The notes under the pieces: model-generated
The model's database searches: none
What the model was told of the DNA's origin: nothing
What the model saw: only the letters and a program-made list of their open reading frames with translations
Made by a program: the position numbers and the translations under genes
Shown here: positions 22,219 through 32,668 of the stretch, piece by piece
How the letters are laid out: each line of letters starts with the position of its first letter
Numbering within the stretch: the first letter of the stretch is position 1
NCBI GenBank assembly: GCA_025094145.1
Contig: JALLLS010000056.1
Span: 124,001-188,000, forward strand
Reading direction: 5' to 3'
DNA length: 64,000 bases
DNA from: Spinellus fusiger
Taxonomy: Eukaryota; Mucoromycota; Mucoromycetes; Mucorales; Phycomycetaceae

Positions 22219-23312
22219 TTGGACATACCAACTACGGATCCTGGCCAACCACCAACCATCAAGCAACCTCCTGTACCAGCACCTGTCAGACCCTTTGTGT
22301 CTGAGGCCACCACTGCCACCACCATTCCTAACTCAGACAGCAGAAAACCCAGACTACTTACCAAACGCACTCGTGCAAAGACTTACGAGTATCAAATGAC
22401 TGAGGTAGAAAAGTCTGATACATTCACCCAGCAGATGATGGCATTTCTGTCAGATATTCAGAGACAAATGGCAACAATTGGACTCCGCATCCAGGAATTG
22501 GAAGCACAAGTCAAGGTCAAAGATGACCTTATTACATCTCTCCAGGCTCAGATTAATACCAAGGGTGCAGAAAATTCACCTAGATCACCCCCATTCCCAC
22601 AGTGAAACCCACATCTGCCATAGAAAAGGCTAATGCCACTTATGCCAACATGGCTAAAAAGAACGCCTCCCCACCAAAGAAGACAGCAAAGGCCAGAGCA
22701 GTGCTTAGAGCACAAACAGTTCGGGCCTTACAAGAGCCTACTGGGCCCTCAGTATACGACTTTGTATACTTGTCTTGTCGCCACTACCTCAAGTACGGCC
22801 AGATCCGCAAGATGTTGGGATCACTGAAGATCCAACAGTCACGGATCATAGACATCCACTTCCCAGCAAGGGGCACAATTGCACTGCTTGTACACAGTAG
22901 CTTCAAGCAAGAACTCGAGGAGAAACTTGAGAAATCAAAGATCAAGCCACAGGCAAGCTTTGATCCAGTAGCTGCAACGGTGATTGCAGACCCTAAGCTC
23001 CAGCAGGAGTCAGATAGCACCAAGGCTGTAATGGCCCAAAAACTCTTTGAACAACGAGTGTCCAACACCTGTCTTCGTGCCCCCATTCATTTAGGGTATA
23101 GCATTGCTCGCCACTTTGGCTCAAGCATTGCCACACCCCGTCTATCCACCATTGCCTTTGAGAAGCTCTTGGCAGACCTCAAGGCCAAGGCCACAGTCAC
23201 TAGCCCTCCCGCCACCCTTGAAAAAGAAGCCCTCCAGGCATTTGGGTCTGACTCAGCCATGGAAGGAGTCGAGGGAAACAATCAACACACCCAACAAGAC
23301 TTGTGGGATTAG
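22219..23312 (+). pseudogene. Retroelement ORF1-like protein, frame-shifted
   Basis: Two overlapping frames (22219-22605, then from about 22590 to 23312) together read as one protein; the switch is at a CCCCC run near 22588-22592, a likely one-base slip. The first half has a coiled coil (IQRQMATIGLRIQELEAQVKV). The second half is basic, then holds FVYLSCRHYLKYGQIRKML and RIIDIHFPARGTIALLV, a layout I associate with ORF1 proteins of LINE-like elements in Mucorales. No reverse transcriptase follows before the right terminal repeat. There is no convincing ATG at the front; the Tc1 element lies just upstream and may have cut it off. Confidence 0.55.
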
Positions 23313-25454
23313 GCTCAAACTAATGTCTATGTCTGCATTGTCATTTTCTCTCATTTCTCATATTTCTCTTCATTTTTTCCCTCATTTCGAGGTTTTATAT
23401 ACTCATATCTTCTGTTTCTTTTTTCCTTGCATTTCTTTTTTCCACTTTTGTATTTGAAGTGTTTATATGTATATCTTAATTGTTCAAAAGTTCTCATAGG
23501 GTGGCTAACATGCCCAATGCGCGAATAGCAACCAACACCCAAAAATAAAAAATACTTTGAACTGTATGTTAATCAAGATTGTTGAAGCATATGCAAAAAA
23601 AATTTAACTAACGAAATGATAAAAAAAAATAAGGCAAGACAAATTCATTAATTTGCTGCTGGTGATCACATGTTACACTAAGAAAGAATATTAGTCAAAT
23701 AGATAAATGTTGACAGGATAATGTGGCTTATCTCAACTAATATGGCTTTACCATTTGCCTATTGTACTTTGTCATGCTTAAACTGATAAAAAATTTAGAC
23801 ATCAATTTTAAGCCTTCACTACATAGAGAGCAAGCGAGTGTGTTTAGTATACATAAAACATATTTGAAATCAACATCTATTAAGTACATACAATTAGAGT
23901 TATAGTCAAGTATAGTATAGTATAGGCCAATAGTAAAATCACACTCTTTAAAATAAGCCACATTATTTATTCTTTTTACTTTATCTCTGGAGTATATTCT
24001 ATTCTCCTGAGATGGTAGACCCTAAGTGTAAAGGTATGTTATGTGTTGGCTCAATCTCTCCTTTTAGGATCAAGAGTCAACTCGAAAATATTCACTTGAT
24101 TAAATCAGTAATAATGATAGAAATAATAAAATAATAATAGTAAAAAGCAGTGAGTGAAACGGATTATATTTTCTCGGGAAATGAAAGATGTATGGTGCCT
24201 GTTCTGTCTTGTGTTTCCATTATAAAATGAAGAATACAATGACTGTCTTAATCTATTTTTCTACTGTTCAATCAAAACTGTTATTTCCTTTATACTTGTA
24301 TGTCACAGTATGTACAAATCAAGTCTACTCCCCAGTCTCAACTTTGTTTAGAAAGGTAGTACTTAATCTTTTTAATACTATCTGTGTAAACTTACGCCAT
24401 TTTTCATTTGGTATTTACTGCAGTTTTTATATATGTTTATATTTTTAGGATGAAAAAGAAAGTTAAGGTTCTTTGTTACAATGAACTAAATGATCACAAG
24501 AATCAGACTAAATGCTTAACAAGGAGCTTACCGTTGAGCTTAGAACTCTTTATAGATATATATTTATATATTTTAATTCCCGAGTCTGTTGTGCATGCAT
24601 TGAACGACACTGTTGAGACAGGTCAATTGTAGTAAAAATTCTGTATTGAGAAATATGATGCAAGTGAAGAAATGCTAACTTTCAGTTCTTCTTATAGATA
24701 TGAAGGGTATATCTATAGTAACATTACACTGTTTTTATATGTTTATCCATTGTCTATAGGTCTATTTATTTATTTATTCATTTACCTCTATAAATTCATC
24801 CACTTATCAATCCAATAATTTATCTATGAATCTGACGATAATTATGGCTTTCTATTTTTATACGCATTTAGTTATTTGTTTGTTTATTTCCTCCACCCAT
24901 CTTTCCTACAAAAGTAATAAAATAATGTCAGTCCTGTAAACAGACCCTCTTTTCTTACTGCTATCAAATGATTGTTTTTGTCTTTTTGTTACACATTCTT
25001 AGAAGGCCGGTCGTCGGCTTCCGCTTCCGTATGTTCCTACAAGCAAGCAATAGGGAGGAGTTTACAGCGTTCTTTCCTAACGATGGTCAACATATTAACC
25101 AAGTTAAGTTTATCTATTTCTCTTATTCTAATGATTTCTCCCACTGATCCACCGATTAACTTACCGATAAAGATATTTATCACTGCTCTCTTCTTTGGTT
25201 TGTTCTGCACTTGTGCCTATGCTTACTTTTTTTCTTTCTATTTAACTATGACAGAGCAATAGAAGAAAAAGATAAGAATGCATACATGTAAACGCACTCA
25301 TATCTATAGAGAGAGAGATATATGTAGATATAGATATAGATATAGATATAGATATATAGATATTACTATTATGGATAAGTAACATAGACCCTACCTCTGT
25401 CTATGGGTACAAATAAGTGGCCATAGAAGTTCTATTTCATGTCACGTGAGGCTG

Positions 25455-25615
25455 TGTCTTTTTTTTCTTTCTTTTTTTTCTTTTTCTTTTTTCTTTTTTT
25501 TTTCTTTCACAAGCAAAAGAAACCCCTGCAGTGGGTAGAATTAAGGCTCAACTACTGCTAATTTCATCTTTTTTTTTATTTTTTTATTTTTTTATTTTTA
25601 TTTTTATTTTTCATG
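25455..25615. repeat. T-rich low-complexity tract
   Basis: Two stretches of TTTTTCTTT and TTTTTATTT units separated by a short mixed segment. Confidence 0.85.
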
Positions 25616-26269
25616 CTCCGTGCTCCATATTCCATGTTCTATGCTCCATGCTTAATTTGTCACTTTCTATTGGCTAGCTTTCTGGGATATCTCTCTCACC
25701 CTATTTGCTTAGCTTATCTTGATAAACTGTAAATGAAAATAGAATAAAGGATAGAATAGAGATAGGTCTCTCATCACAGATGTTCTTACTTGCTCTATCT
25801 TTGGACACTCTTCTACAGAATGATTGGTGCGGAAATATTAGAACGGGGGAAAGAAAGGGTCAAGCGATACAAACAGATGTGTCTATCTCTGTAGAACTCA
25901 ACCCAAGCGAAATCTCTTTCCATGAGAAATGAGAAAACACAAGCAAACAAGTAACAAGTTGTATGGATATTGTGAAGAATAGAACAGAACAATGGGGTTG
26001 TATTCTGCATTGTTTTGTTTTGTATTCTGCTCTGTACTCTATATTTATGTCTTTACTTGAGATGGTGTATTATTAAATTTTAGAGTCAAAAAGAATAATG
26101 TTATTTATTTCATAGTATGTATGTCTATATACAAATTAATAAAGACAGTTTTGATTGCAAAAGAAGAACTATATATGGGCAATGGTATAAATGAATGTGT
26201 ATGGGTATGAGCGAGTGTGGGCAAGTGAGTCAAGTATAAATGTGTATGTGTGTATGTATATGGATAAAA

Positions 26270-26342
26270 TAGATAGAATGGATAATGGATAGAATGGATA
26301 AAATAGATAGAATAGATAGAATAGATAGAATAGATAGGTAGG
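26270..26342. repeat. GATAGAATA-type simple repeat
   Basis: Tandem AGATAGAAT/GGATAGAAT units just beyond the 3' end of the CreA-like gene. Confidence 0.85.
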
Positions 26343-26359
26343 TTGAAAAGGAATGCTAT

Positions 26360-26995
26360 TTAAAACAAAGGAAGAATAGAATGAATAGAAGGAAGAGAGG
26401 TAGTATGACTTGCAGTCAGTGTGATAGGAGGAAGAATTCTTGCTTGAGGAGGTCGATCCAACAGATCCAGTAGACTGGAATTACCAGCACGATGAAATAC
26501 TTCTTTGCATTCGAGTGGTGCTAACTTCATAGGCATAGCACGAGGTGATAACGTAGGAGATGCAGTGGGGGTCAATAGGAATTCTGGCTCAGAGTCCGAC
26601 AGGTGGTGCTCAAAGCAGCTACCCACAGACAGAGTGGGTGAGGGAGGAACAGACCGCAAATCCACACGAGTTGGTTTCTTAGTGGGCTTTGTGATTTTCC
26701 GATCTCTTTTGCGGTGAGGGGCTACATGAATGCGAACGTGGCGTGTGAGTTCGTCTGAGCGTGAAAAGCGTTTCTCGCAGCCAGCAAATGTGCAAGAGTG
26801 AGGTTTTTCTCCAGTATGAGTGCGAATGTGACGGGTTTGATGTTCAAGGCGATAAAAGGATTTGGGACACAGAGGACATTGGTAGGGACGAGGCACATTG
26901 AGCTTATCAATAGCAGGTACGGGACGCTCAGTAGGAAGCACAAGGCAGGGCGAGAACATAGCAACAGAAAAAGACAGAAGAGATGGAGAAGACAA
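26360..26995 (-). CDS. CreA/Mig1-type C2H2 zinc-finger repressor
   Basis: Single exon of 211 residues. Two C2H2 fingers in tandem: YQCPLC...[20 protein letters not shown] and [23 protein letters not shown]. The finger helices RLEHQTR and RSDELTR are those of CreA/Mig1, which bind SYGGRG/GC-box sites and repress genes for alternative carbon use when glucose is present (family knowledge). A basic stretch ([17 protein letters not shown]) follows, then a Ser/Pro-rich tail with repeated SPTLS motifs. The C-terminal SLLDLLD segment may be a short repressor helix. Shorter than ascomycete CreA (~400 aa). G-rich GTGGGG motifs occur upstream. Confidence 0.88.
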   Translation of the reverse strand: MSSPSLLSFSVAMFSPCLVLPTERPVPAIDKLNVPRPYQCPLCPKSFYRLEHQTRHIRTHTGEKPHSCTFAGCEKRFSRSDELTRHVRIHVAPHRKRDRKITKPTKKPTRVDLRSVPPSPTLSVGSCFEHHLSDSEPEFLLTPTASPTLSPRAMPMKLAPLECKEVFHRAGNSSLLDLLDRPPQARILPPITLTASHTTSLPSIHSILPLF

Positions 26996-28008
26996 AGACT
27001 GTGTGCAATCAACAGACAGAGGAATAGCAGTGGAGAGTGGAAAACTAAAAAGAAAGGACGCAAAGAAATGGTTGCATTATATAAGTAACGGGCAAATATC
27101 ATTTTTAGGAAGAGGAGTTCGGATAGGATGATGGTCAAGATAGGGGAGAGACGTGTGTAGAGGAGGTGAAAAGGCGGGGGTGGGTGAGTAAGTTGGGGGG
27201 AGGAGAGAGAGAGGAGGAGGAGAAGGAGGAGAAGGAAGTGTGGGGGTGGGGGGTAGGTTTCTCTTGTCGTTGCGTATCTCCACACCAAAATACCATGCGC
27301 CATTTCAAATAAGATGGGGATGATAACCGAATAAGGGTCAATACAACCTATTTTATACACCCCACGTTGATTACAATACAGGCGTTATCTTTAGTACCAT
27401 CTGTGGGTGTGAATCTAGGGATGCAGCGGCCTACCTTATCAGTTGATATCAACACCTGTGGGGTAAAACACCATTCCAGATCGCCCTATTACGACCTGAG
27501 CTATTGTTGCGTGATTCCTTGGCACTCCACTGCCTGTCAACCCCGCCTTACTCTTATCACATGAAAATCAGTAGTGCTTCTCTTGTCACGGAAGTGTCCG
27601 TGCTCCCTGTCTGTTGCTCACTCTTATTTTGACCTTTTATTTTGTTATTTTGTTACCATGGTGATTCTGTTTATACTAGAAAATACCAATCATCTCTTTC
27701 TTTCTTTTAAATTTATATTCTCTATTAGTGATTGTCCTGTATATAAAGACAAAAGAATAAAGCTACATGACTCTATTATGTCTTTATGAGAAAGAAAAAT
27801 GTTGAATTCTTTTGATACTGCTCAGGGAAGAAAAAATAAAAAGGAATGAGGACCAGACATTATTATTTCACTGACTTAATAATAATTGAGGATTATTACA
27901 GTGATATAATTATTACCATAACAACACAATAGCCCCTAGTGGCAGATCACGTGCAACTATTGTCTCCCACTTCTTCTTTCTACCTCTTCTTGCCCAGTGT
28001 CTTTTCCC
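26996..28008. promoter_or_regulatory. Divergent promoter region, creA-like / ATG7
   Basis: About 1 kb shared by two divergent genes. GTGGGG matches the CreA/Mig1 consensus SYGGRG at 27458-27463 and in the overlapping G-rich run 27240-27253, both upstream of the creA-like gene, which suggests autoregulation (inference). Polypyrimidine stretches lie upstream of the ATG7 start. No gene seen. Confidence 0.4.
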
Positions 28009-30819
28009 ATGAGTTCATCTATTTTACAGTTTGCACCCTTTTCCTCTGCTGTAGACGCCTCTTTTTGGCAGACATTGGCAGACAAGAAGCTTAATTTGTA
28101 TCAACTTTCCGATGCTTCTCACACTATTCAAGGCTATTATACTACAGGACATAGTGTTACAGACCACCTAGGGCAGTCCGTAGCCATGTCGCCTCACTTG
28201 TGTATACCCGATCAGCTTATGGATAGTGGGGAGAGTGTAAAGTAGGTAGTATTCTATCAATATATTACAATTACTGTTACTGTTACTGTTACTGTTATTG
28301 TTGCCGTTACTATTACTATTATAGATAAACGTGTTGATATCACTAACACAGCACAGACCAGCAGGTGCTTATACCGTCAATGGCACTCTCTATAATACCA
28401 ATACCCTACAGGACTTTCAAAAGATGGATAGACAGGCCATCTTCCAATCCATCACCCAAAAGGTAGACCCACAAACACAGAGAAATAAACACACCTTTTT
28501 ATACCTACGACTCATAAAGAAAAAACTCTTATAAAGATGGAGTTGGTAATGAAAAGTGGAGAAGCCCTCAAAAACCCTGCTTCTCTCTTTCAGTTCTTTG
28601 TGGTGACATTTGCTGATCTTAAGAAATACAAGTTTTACTACTGGTTTTGTTTTCCTGCTCCTATGCCAACTCTGCCGTGGACTCTAACACAGCCAGTCCA
28701 GCCAATTATCAGCCACTATACCAAAGACCAAGTAATGGCCCTGTCTCTACCAATTTATCTCTTCTTTTACTGTTAGTTTTTGGACTGCATGAAGGAAAAG
28801 ATAAAATAGAAAAGATACAAACCATTTACTTATTACCTTTGTAGATCCGCTCTCTATCTCAAGCTTATCATACATTTCGTTCTCAGCACGGTGCTAATGC
28901 AGGTTACTTCATTGTAAGGCAGAACCAAGAGAATTTTGCGTTGGGCACTTTAGATAGTTTTGATCAACACCAAGAAAGCGAGGCAAGTGGCATTGAATGA
29001 GAGAGAGAGAGAGAGAATACAACACTTTCTTTAGTGGTAGCTGTGGTAGCAGCAGTATTCTCTTATACTGTTTCCTCATACTATTCTTTCAGGTCATCTT
29101 AGGATTTGCTGACCCTTCTGGGTTGGATACACTTCCTGGTTGGCCCCTTCGTCACTTGCTTGCACTGGCTCATTCTACATGGAAGATCAATACCTGCAAA
29201 GTAATATGCTATAGAGAGACCACCACTGGATCAGCAGAAGAATCGCTCTTTCTCCACACATCTTTGCCTAAGCAGTCTCAGGATATCAAATGGGTAGGAT
29301 GGGAAAGAAATGCTAATGCAAAACTCAGTCCTCGCATGGCTGATCTTGGACCTCTTTTGGATCCAGCAAGGTAATCATGTCTAAGCAACTGTCCACCATG
29401 CAAAACCCACAGAGAGAAACAGACAAGGCTCACTCTCTCATTGTTCTCTGCTTAGACTGGCAAATGCTTCTGTGGATTTAAATCTAAAGTTAATGCGATG
29501 GAGAGTCATGCCTGATCTTGATTTGGAGAGAATTAAGCATACAAGGTGCCTATTATTGGGTGCAGGAACTCTTGGCTGTTATGTGGCACGCTGTTTATTG
29601 GTAAGCTGCTGGTCTATGAACTTGCATAGGAGTAGGAACTCTATAGCTAACTCTCTTATGCTCAATGTGCTTATGTTGTGGGTGTGGATGAACTCTAGGG
29701 ATGGGGTGTACGTCATATTACATTTGTGGATAGTGGGAGAGTCTCTTTTTCAAATCCTGTTCGCCAACCTCTTTATACATTTCAAGATTGTCTGGAAGGA
29801 GGGGCGTTAAAGGCAGAAGCAGCCGCACATCACCTACAATTGATTCAACCTTCTGTGGTAAGACTACATACTTTTATTATTATGACAATGCCTCCTATAA
29901 CACTTGAAAAATAGACAAGCAAGGGATACACATTCACAATTCCTATGCCTGGGCATCCTTCCTCAGATCAACAATTGAAGAATGACAGCGAAAGGCTTTC
30001 TGAATTGATCAGTGAGCATGATGTTGTCTTTTTATTGACGGACAGTAGAGAGAGTCGATGGCTGCCTACTCTTTTGGGTGCTCATCAGAAGAAGCTTGTT
30101 ATCAATGCTGCTCTTGGATTTGATAGTTATCTTGTTATGCGTCACGGCGTCCAACCCTCTTCTCTGGGATGTTATTTCTGTAATGACATTGTTGCGCCCA
30201 CAGATGTAGGTGGTTTATCTGTGAAAGATAAAGACAGAATAAGATAACTCATCCCGTGTCTTCTAGTCCTTGACAGATCGTACATTGGATCAACAATGTA
30301 CTGTAACCCGCCCTGGACTAGCAGCAGTGGCAGGAGCACTGGCAGTTGAACTTATGGTCTCTGTACTGCAGCATAAGGATGGGTAAATAGACATTTGGCA
30401 GAGAAGAGTAGGCTAATAATGGCTTTATGAATAGAAAAGAGGCAGCGGCTGATAAGAGCAATCCTTCTCTGCTGGGTCTTGTTCCTCATCAAATCCGTGG
30501 ATTTCTTGCTGATTTCCATCATCTTTTGATAGAAGGACAGTCTTACAACCGATGCACTGCCTGCTCCCCTACAGTAAGTGCAATGTTTATTTTGTTATCA
30601 TGACTGAAATAGCCCCCCCCCTCTTTCTCCTTTTCTCTCTCTCTCTCTCTCTTGTTGTTGGCCAAATAGGTACTTGAGCATTATCAAGCCAACCCTGATA
30701 AATTCCTTCAATCTGTACTAGAGGATTCTCTTTATTTGGAGAAAATTACAGGTCTTACTGAGATGAAGGCAGAAAGTGAAGCACTCTTGGATGACTGGGC
30801 AGAAGAAGATGACTTTTAG
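28009..30819 (+). CDS. ATG7: Autophagy E1-like enzyme Atg7
   Basis: E1-like enzyme that activates Atg8 and Atg12 with ATP and passes them to Atg3 and Atg10. Eleven exons by splice and phase: 28009-28236, 28325-28462, 28537-28731, 28845-28982, 29093-29370, 29456-29600, 29699-29857, 29915-30205, 30267-30382, 30435-30573, 30670-30819. The N-terminal domain begins [16 protein letters not shown], as in the family. The adenylation domain has [11 protein letters not shown] (nucleotide-binding glycines) and [10 protein letters not shown]. The catalytic cysteine is in RCTACSPT, and an acidic tail ends DDWAEEDDF. Intron 4 uses a GC donor (gag|gcaagt). The ATG at 28009 immediately precedes the conserved N-terminus. 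Its stop lies 3 bp from the stop of the convergent IPK1 gene. Confidence 0.93.
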
Positions 30820-30822
30820 TGT

Positions 30823-32258
30823 TTATTCGTAGCATAAGCGTTTCAATGCACTATGTATAGCATTCTTTACTATGATTTGATCAAGATCATACCAATAAGG
30901 AATCTTGTCTATCGGTTTTAAGTCTAAATCGATTAATTTGATGGTGTATTGGTAATAGACAGGAGGTGTCCCTTTACATTGATAAGATACTGTCTTTTGG
31001 CTTGAGTCCATAAAAAACAAGGATGACATGAGTGTGAGTGATGAAGACTACTTATGTTACCTTGAAAAGACATGTGGATCTGAATTCGGATAGGATAGCA
31101 CTACCATGATAGAGCAGTCTTTCAGGATCATAGAAAGGACATATTCATACACCTGTTGTTTTTCAAGGGCTTCTCCTACAAGTGGTGATGGGTGTAGATA
31201 GTGACGAATAACATGGATCCATCCTTTTATATCTAGATGGAGATGTTCTTTCCATTTTATATAAAGAGGAAAAATGCCTTCAATGTCCAACGGATCCAAT
31301 GATCTCTGCAATGACTTCAATTTACTTAATACTTTATCTTGTGTTAGCAGATTATCCATCACACCCGCCCATGTTGTTTTGTAGTTTTTGCCAAACCAAG
31401 AGTCAAGAGAAGAAACAGAGGCCTGCTGTCCATTCTCAAAGAAGCGTAGATGGTTGTTTTCACAGTCAAATAGATTTGTAAAGGCCTTTTGTCTGCGCTG
31501 AGGTAGGCTGGAATACAGATCAAGTGGACAGTAGTTGGATAAGCATTGTCTAAGGTGCGCATGCATACAGTATCTACAGGTTATCTTTTTGATGGCTGAG
31601 TGAGCCTTATCTATGTGTGGAGAATCAGGCAGAAATCCCCATTTTGGCTTTTTTTTCATGTGAGTGGTATGTTGTAGAGAAGAAACCCTGTCGATTTCAC
31701 CCATAGGACGAATGACTCATTCCTTATCTTTCATCTTATATCCACCCACAGATACATACTTTAATCTCTACAACAAGTGTGGGGGCAGGAGAATAGTATC
31801 GAGTCAGATCCGTTGTAATATAGGCAAGAGATTGTAGGTGAGTCAGCGGTTGTCGATGAGAAGGACGTTGTTCACTGCACTGTTTCATTAATTGTTCAAG
31901 GAACTCTTGACTAAGTTCAACAGGGGCCTTGCAACAACAACAACAAAAACAACAACAAGATCCGTTAGCTCCCAATAAACACTGTCAAGCACTCTTAAAC
32001 TAGCAGATAAACTGCCTTACCTACCATAGGAAGTATATAGGCACTTCCAATAAGAAAATCCATTCCATAGTCAGCAACTGTAATAACCTTTTCTGCTGTA
32101 CTTGTTTTTGATAGACGTAGAACCCACGGTGGATCCACAGCCAATGGACTCTCTCCTGTCAAGAACAGTGGTTGTGTTCCCTTATAGCCTACAACAAGAG
32201 TGGCGTTTCCTTCTGCTACGTACTGCCACTCTTTTGCCCTCTCTCGAATACACTTCAT
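30823..32258 (-). CDS. IPK1: Inositol-pentakisphosphate 2-kinase (Ipk1)
   Basis: Phosphorylates InsP5 at the 2-position to make InsP6, needed for nuclear mRNA export (family knowledge). Four exons: 32258-32025, 31927-31760, 31647-31061, 31000-30823, all in phase. Visible motifs are WQYVAEGNATLVVGY (N-lobe), VLRLSK, VVEIKPKWGFLP (the EIKPKxGF motif) and CRYCMHAHLR with YCPLDLYS (inositol-phosphate binding region). Near the C-terminus, IKLIDLDLKPIDKI corresponds to the metal-binding DLDLKP motif. The start at 32258 is the first ATG before the conserved N-lobe; an earlier start in a spliced upstream exon cannot be excluded. The gene is convergent with ATG7, so the 3' UTRs must overlap. Confidence 0.88.
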
Positions 32259-32668
32259 TCCCACAACTTGACTTAGTAATAGATTTGTTTTTATAAAGAT
32301 CTCCTCCAAGTAGATAGGACCAGCAAAAAGGGCGCGTCACACCCACTGGCAGTGTCAGTGCATGTGACAAGAGTGTTATGTATTCTCAACTCTTGCGGTA
32401 TGGCCATCAAGACATATCGAGCGCATAATTTTTAGCCTTGGGTGGCTCACGATTGGCTTCGCTAAGCCGGAGCTGCCCTCTTCCCAATAAATAAAGGAGT
32501 GAAATTTGTAACCCTAAACTTCTTCTCTCTTGCCCCTGTTTTTTATTTTTTGTGTTTTTATTTTATTTTATTTATATATTTTATTTTCCTCTGTTTTATT
32601 TTTTTGGGTGGTTTTCTGGGTCTAGTGAATTTTATTATTCTCTTCTTCTTTGTTCTTGAGCTGTTTTC
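32259..32668. promoter_or_regulatory. Divergent IPK1/VTS1 promoter region
   Basis: About 410 bp between divergent start codons. T-rich tracts precede the VTS1 start (32530-32660). The GC-richer segment 32385-32480 includes a small hairpin (GGCTTCGCTAAGCC) that I could not assign. Confidence 0.4.

Larger units (their letters stand above)
20526..23564. mobile_element. Long-TIR transposable element (~3 kb) with nested insertion
   Basis: The left ~225 bp from 20526 (CAGTTCAAAGTATTTTT...) is an imperfect inverted repeat of the right ~225 bp ending at 23564 (...AAATACTTTGAACTG). Both ends contain the stretch TTGCTATTCGC(A/G)CATTG and ACCCTATGAGAACTTTTGA. The flanks are TA. A second copy of the first ~95 bp of the end sits inside at 21069-21160, next to a nested Tc1 element. 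The interior carries a retroelement-style coding frame. The mixture suggests a composite or rearranged DNA transposon; I cannot assign a superfamily beyond the TA target. Confidence 0.7.
23565..26359. other. AT-rich gene-poor region
   Basis: No gene I can support. It holds ATAGAT and TATAGA simple repeats (about 25310-25370), long T-rich tracts (25455-25615) and TCCATG(C/T)T-type short repeats near 25610-25650. A short hydrophobic frame at 25083-25262 was considered and not accepted. Confidence 0.5.

Noticed and set aside
25083..25262. Hydrophobic 59-codon frame (membrane-peptide-like)
   Set aside because: AT-rich composition alone gives such frames; no splice, conservation or promoter evidence.
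26722..27360. 212-codon minus-strand frame overlapping the CreA-like gene
   Set aside because: It runs over the zinc-finger coding sequence in another frame, and its remainder is Pro/Leu/Ser-rich promoter sequence.
31928..31975. Cysteine-run peptide (from GTTGTT repeats) upstream of an IPK1 exon
   Set aside because: It is the pyrimidine/GTT-rich end of the intron; the acceptor at 31928-31929 puts IPK1 in phase without it.
32385..32480. GC-richer segment with small hairpin upstream of VTS1, considered as a structured RNA
   Set aside because: No match to tRNA or 5S internal promoter boxes and only a 5-bp stem.
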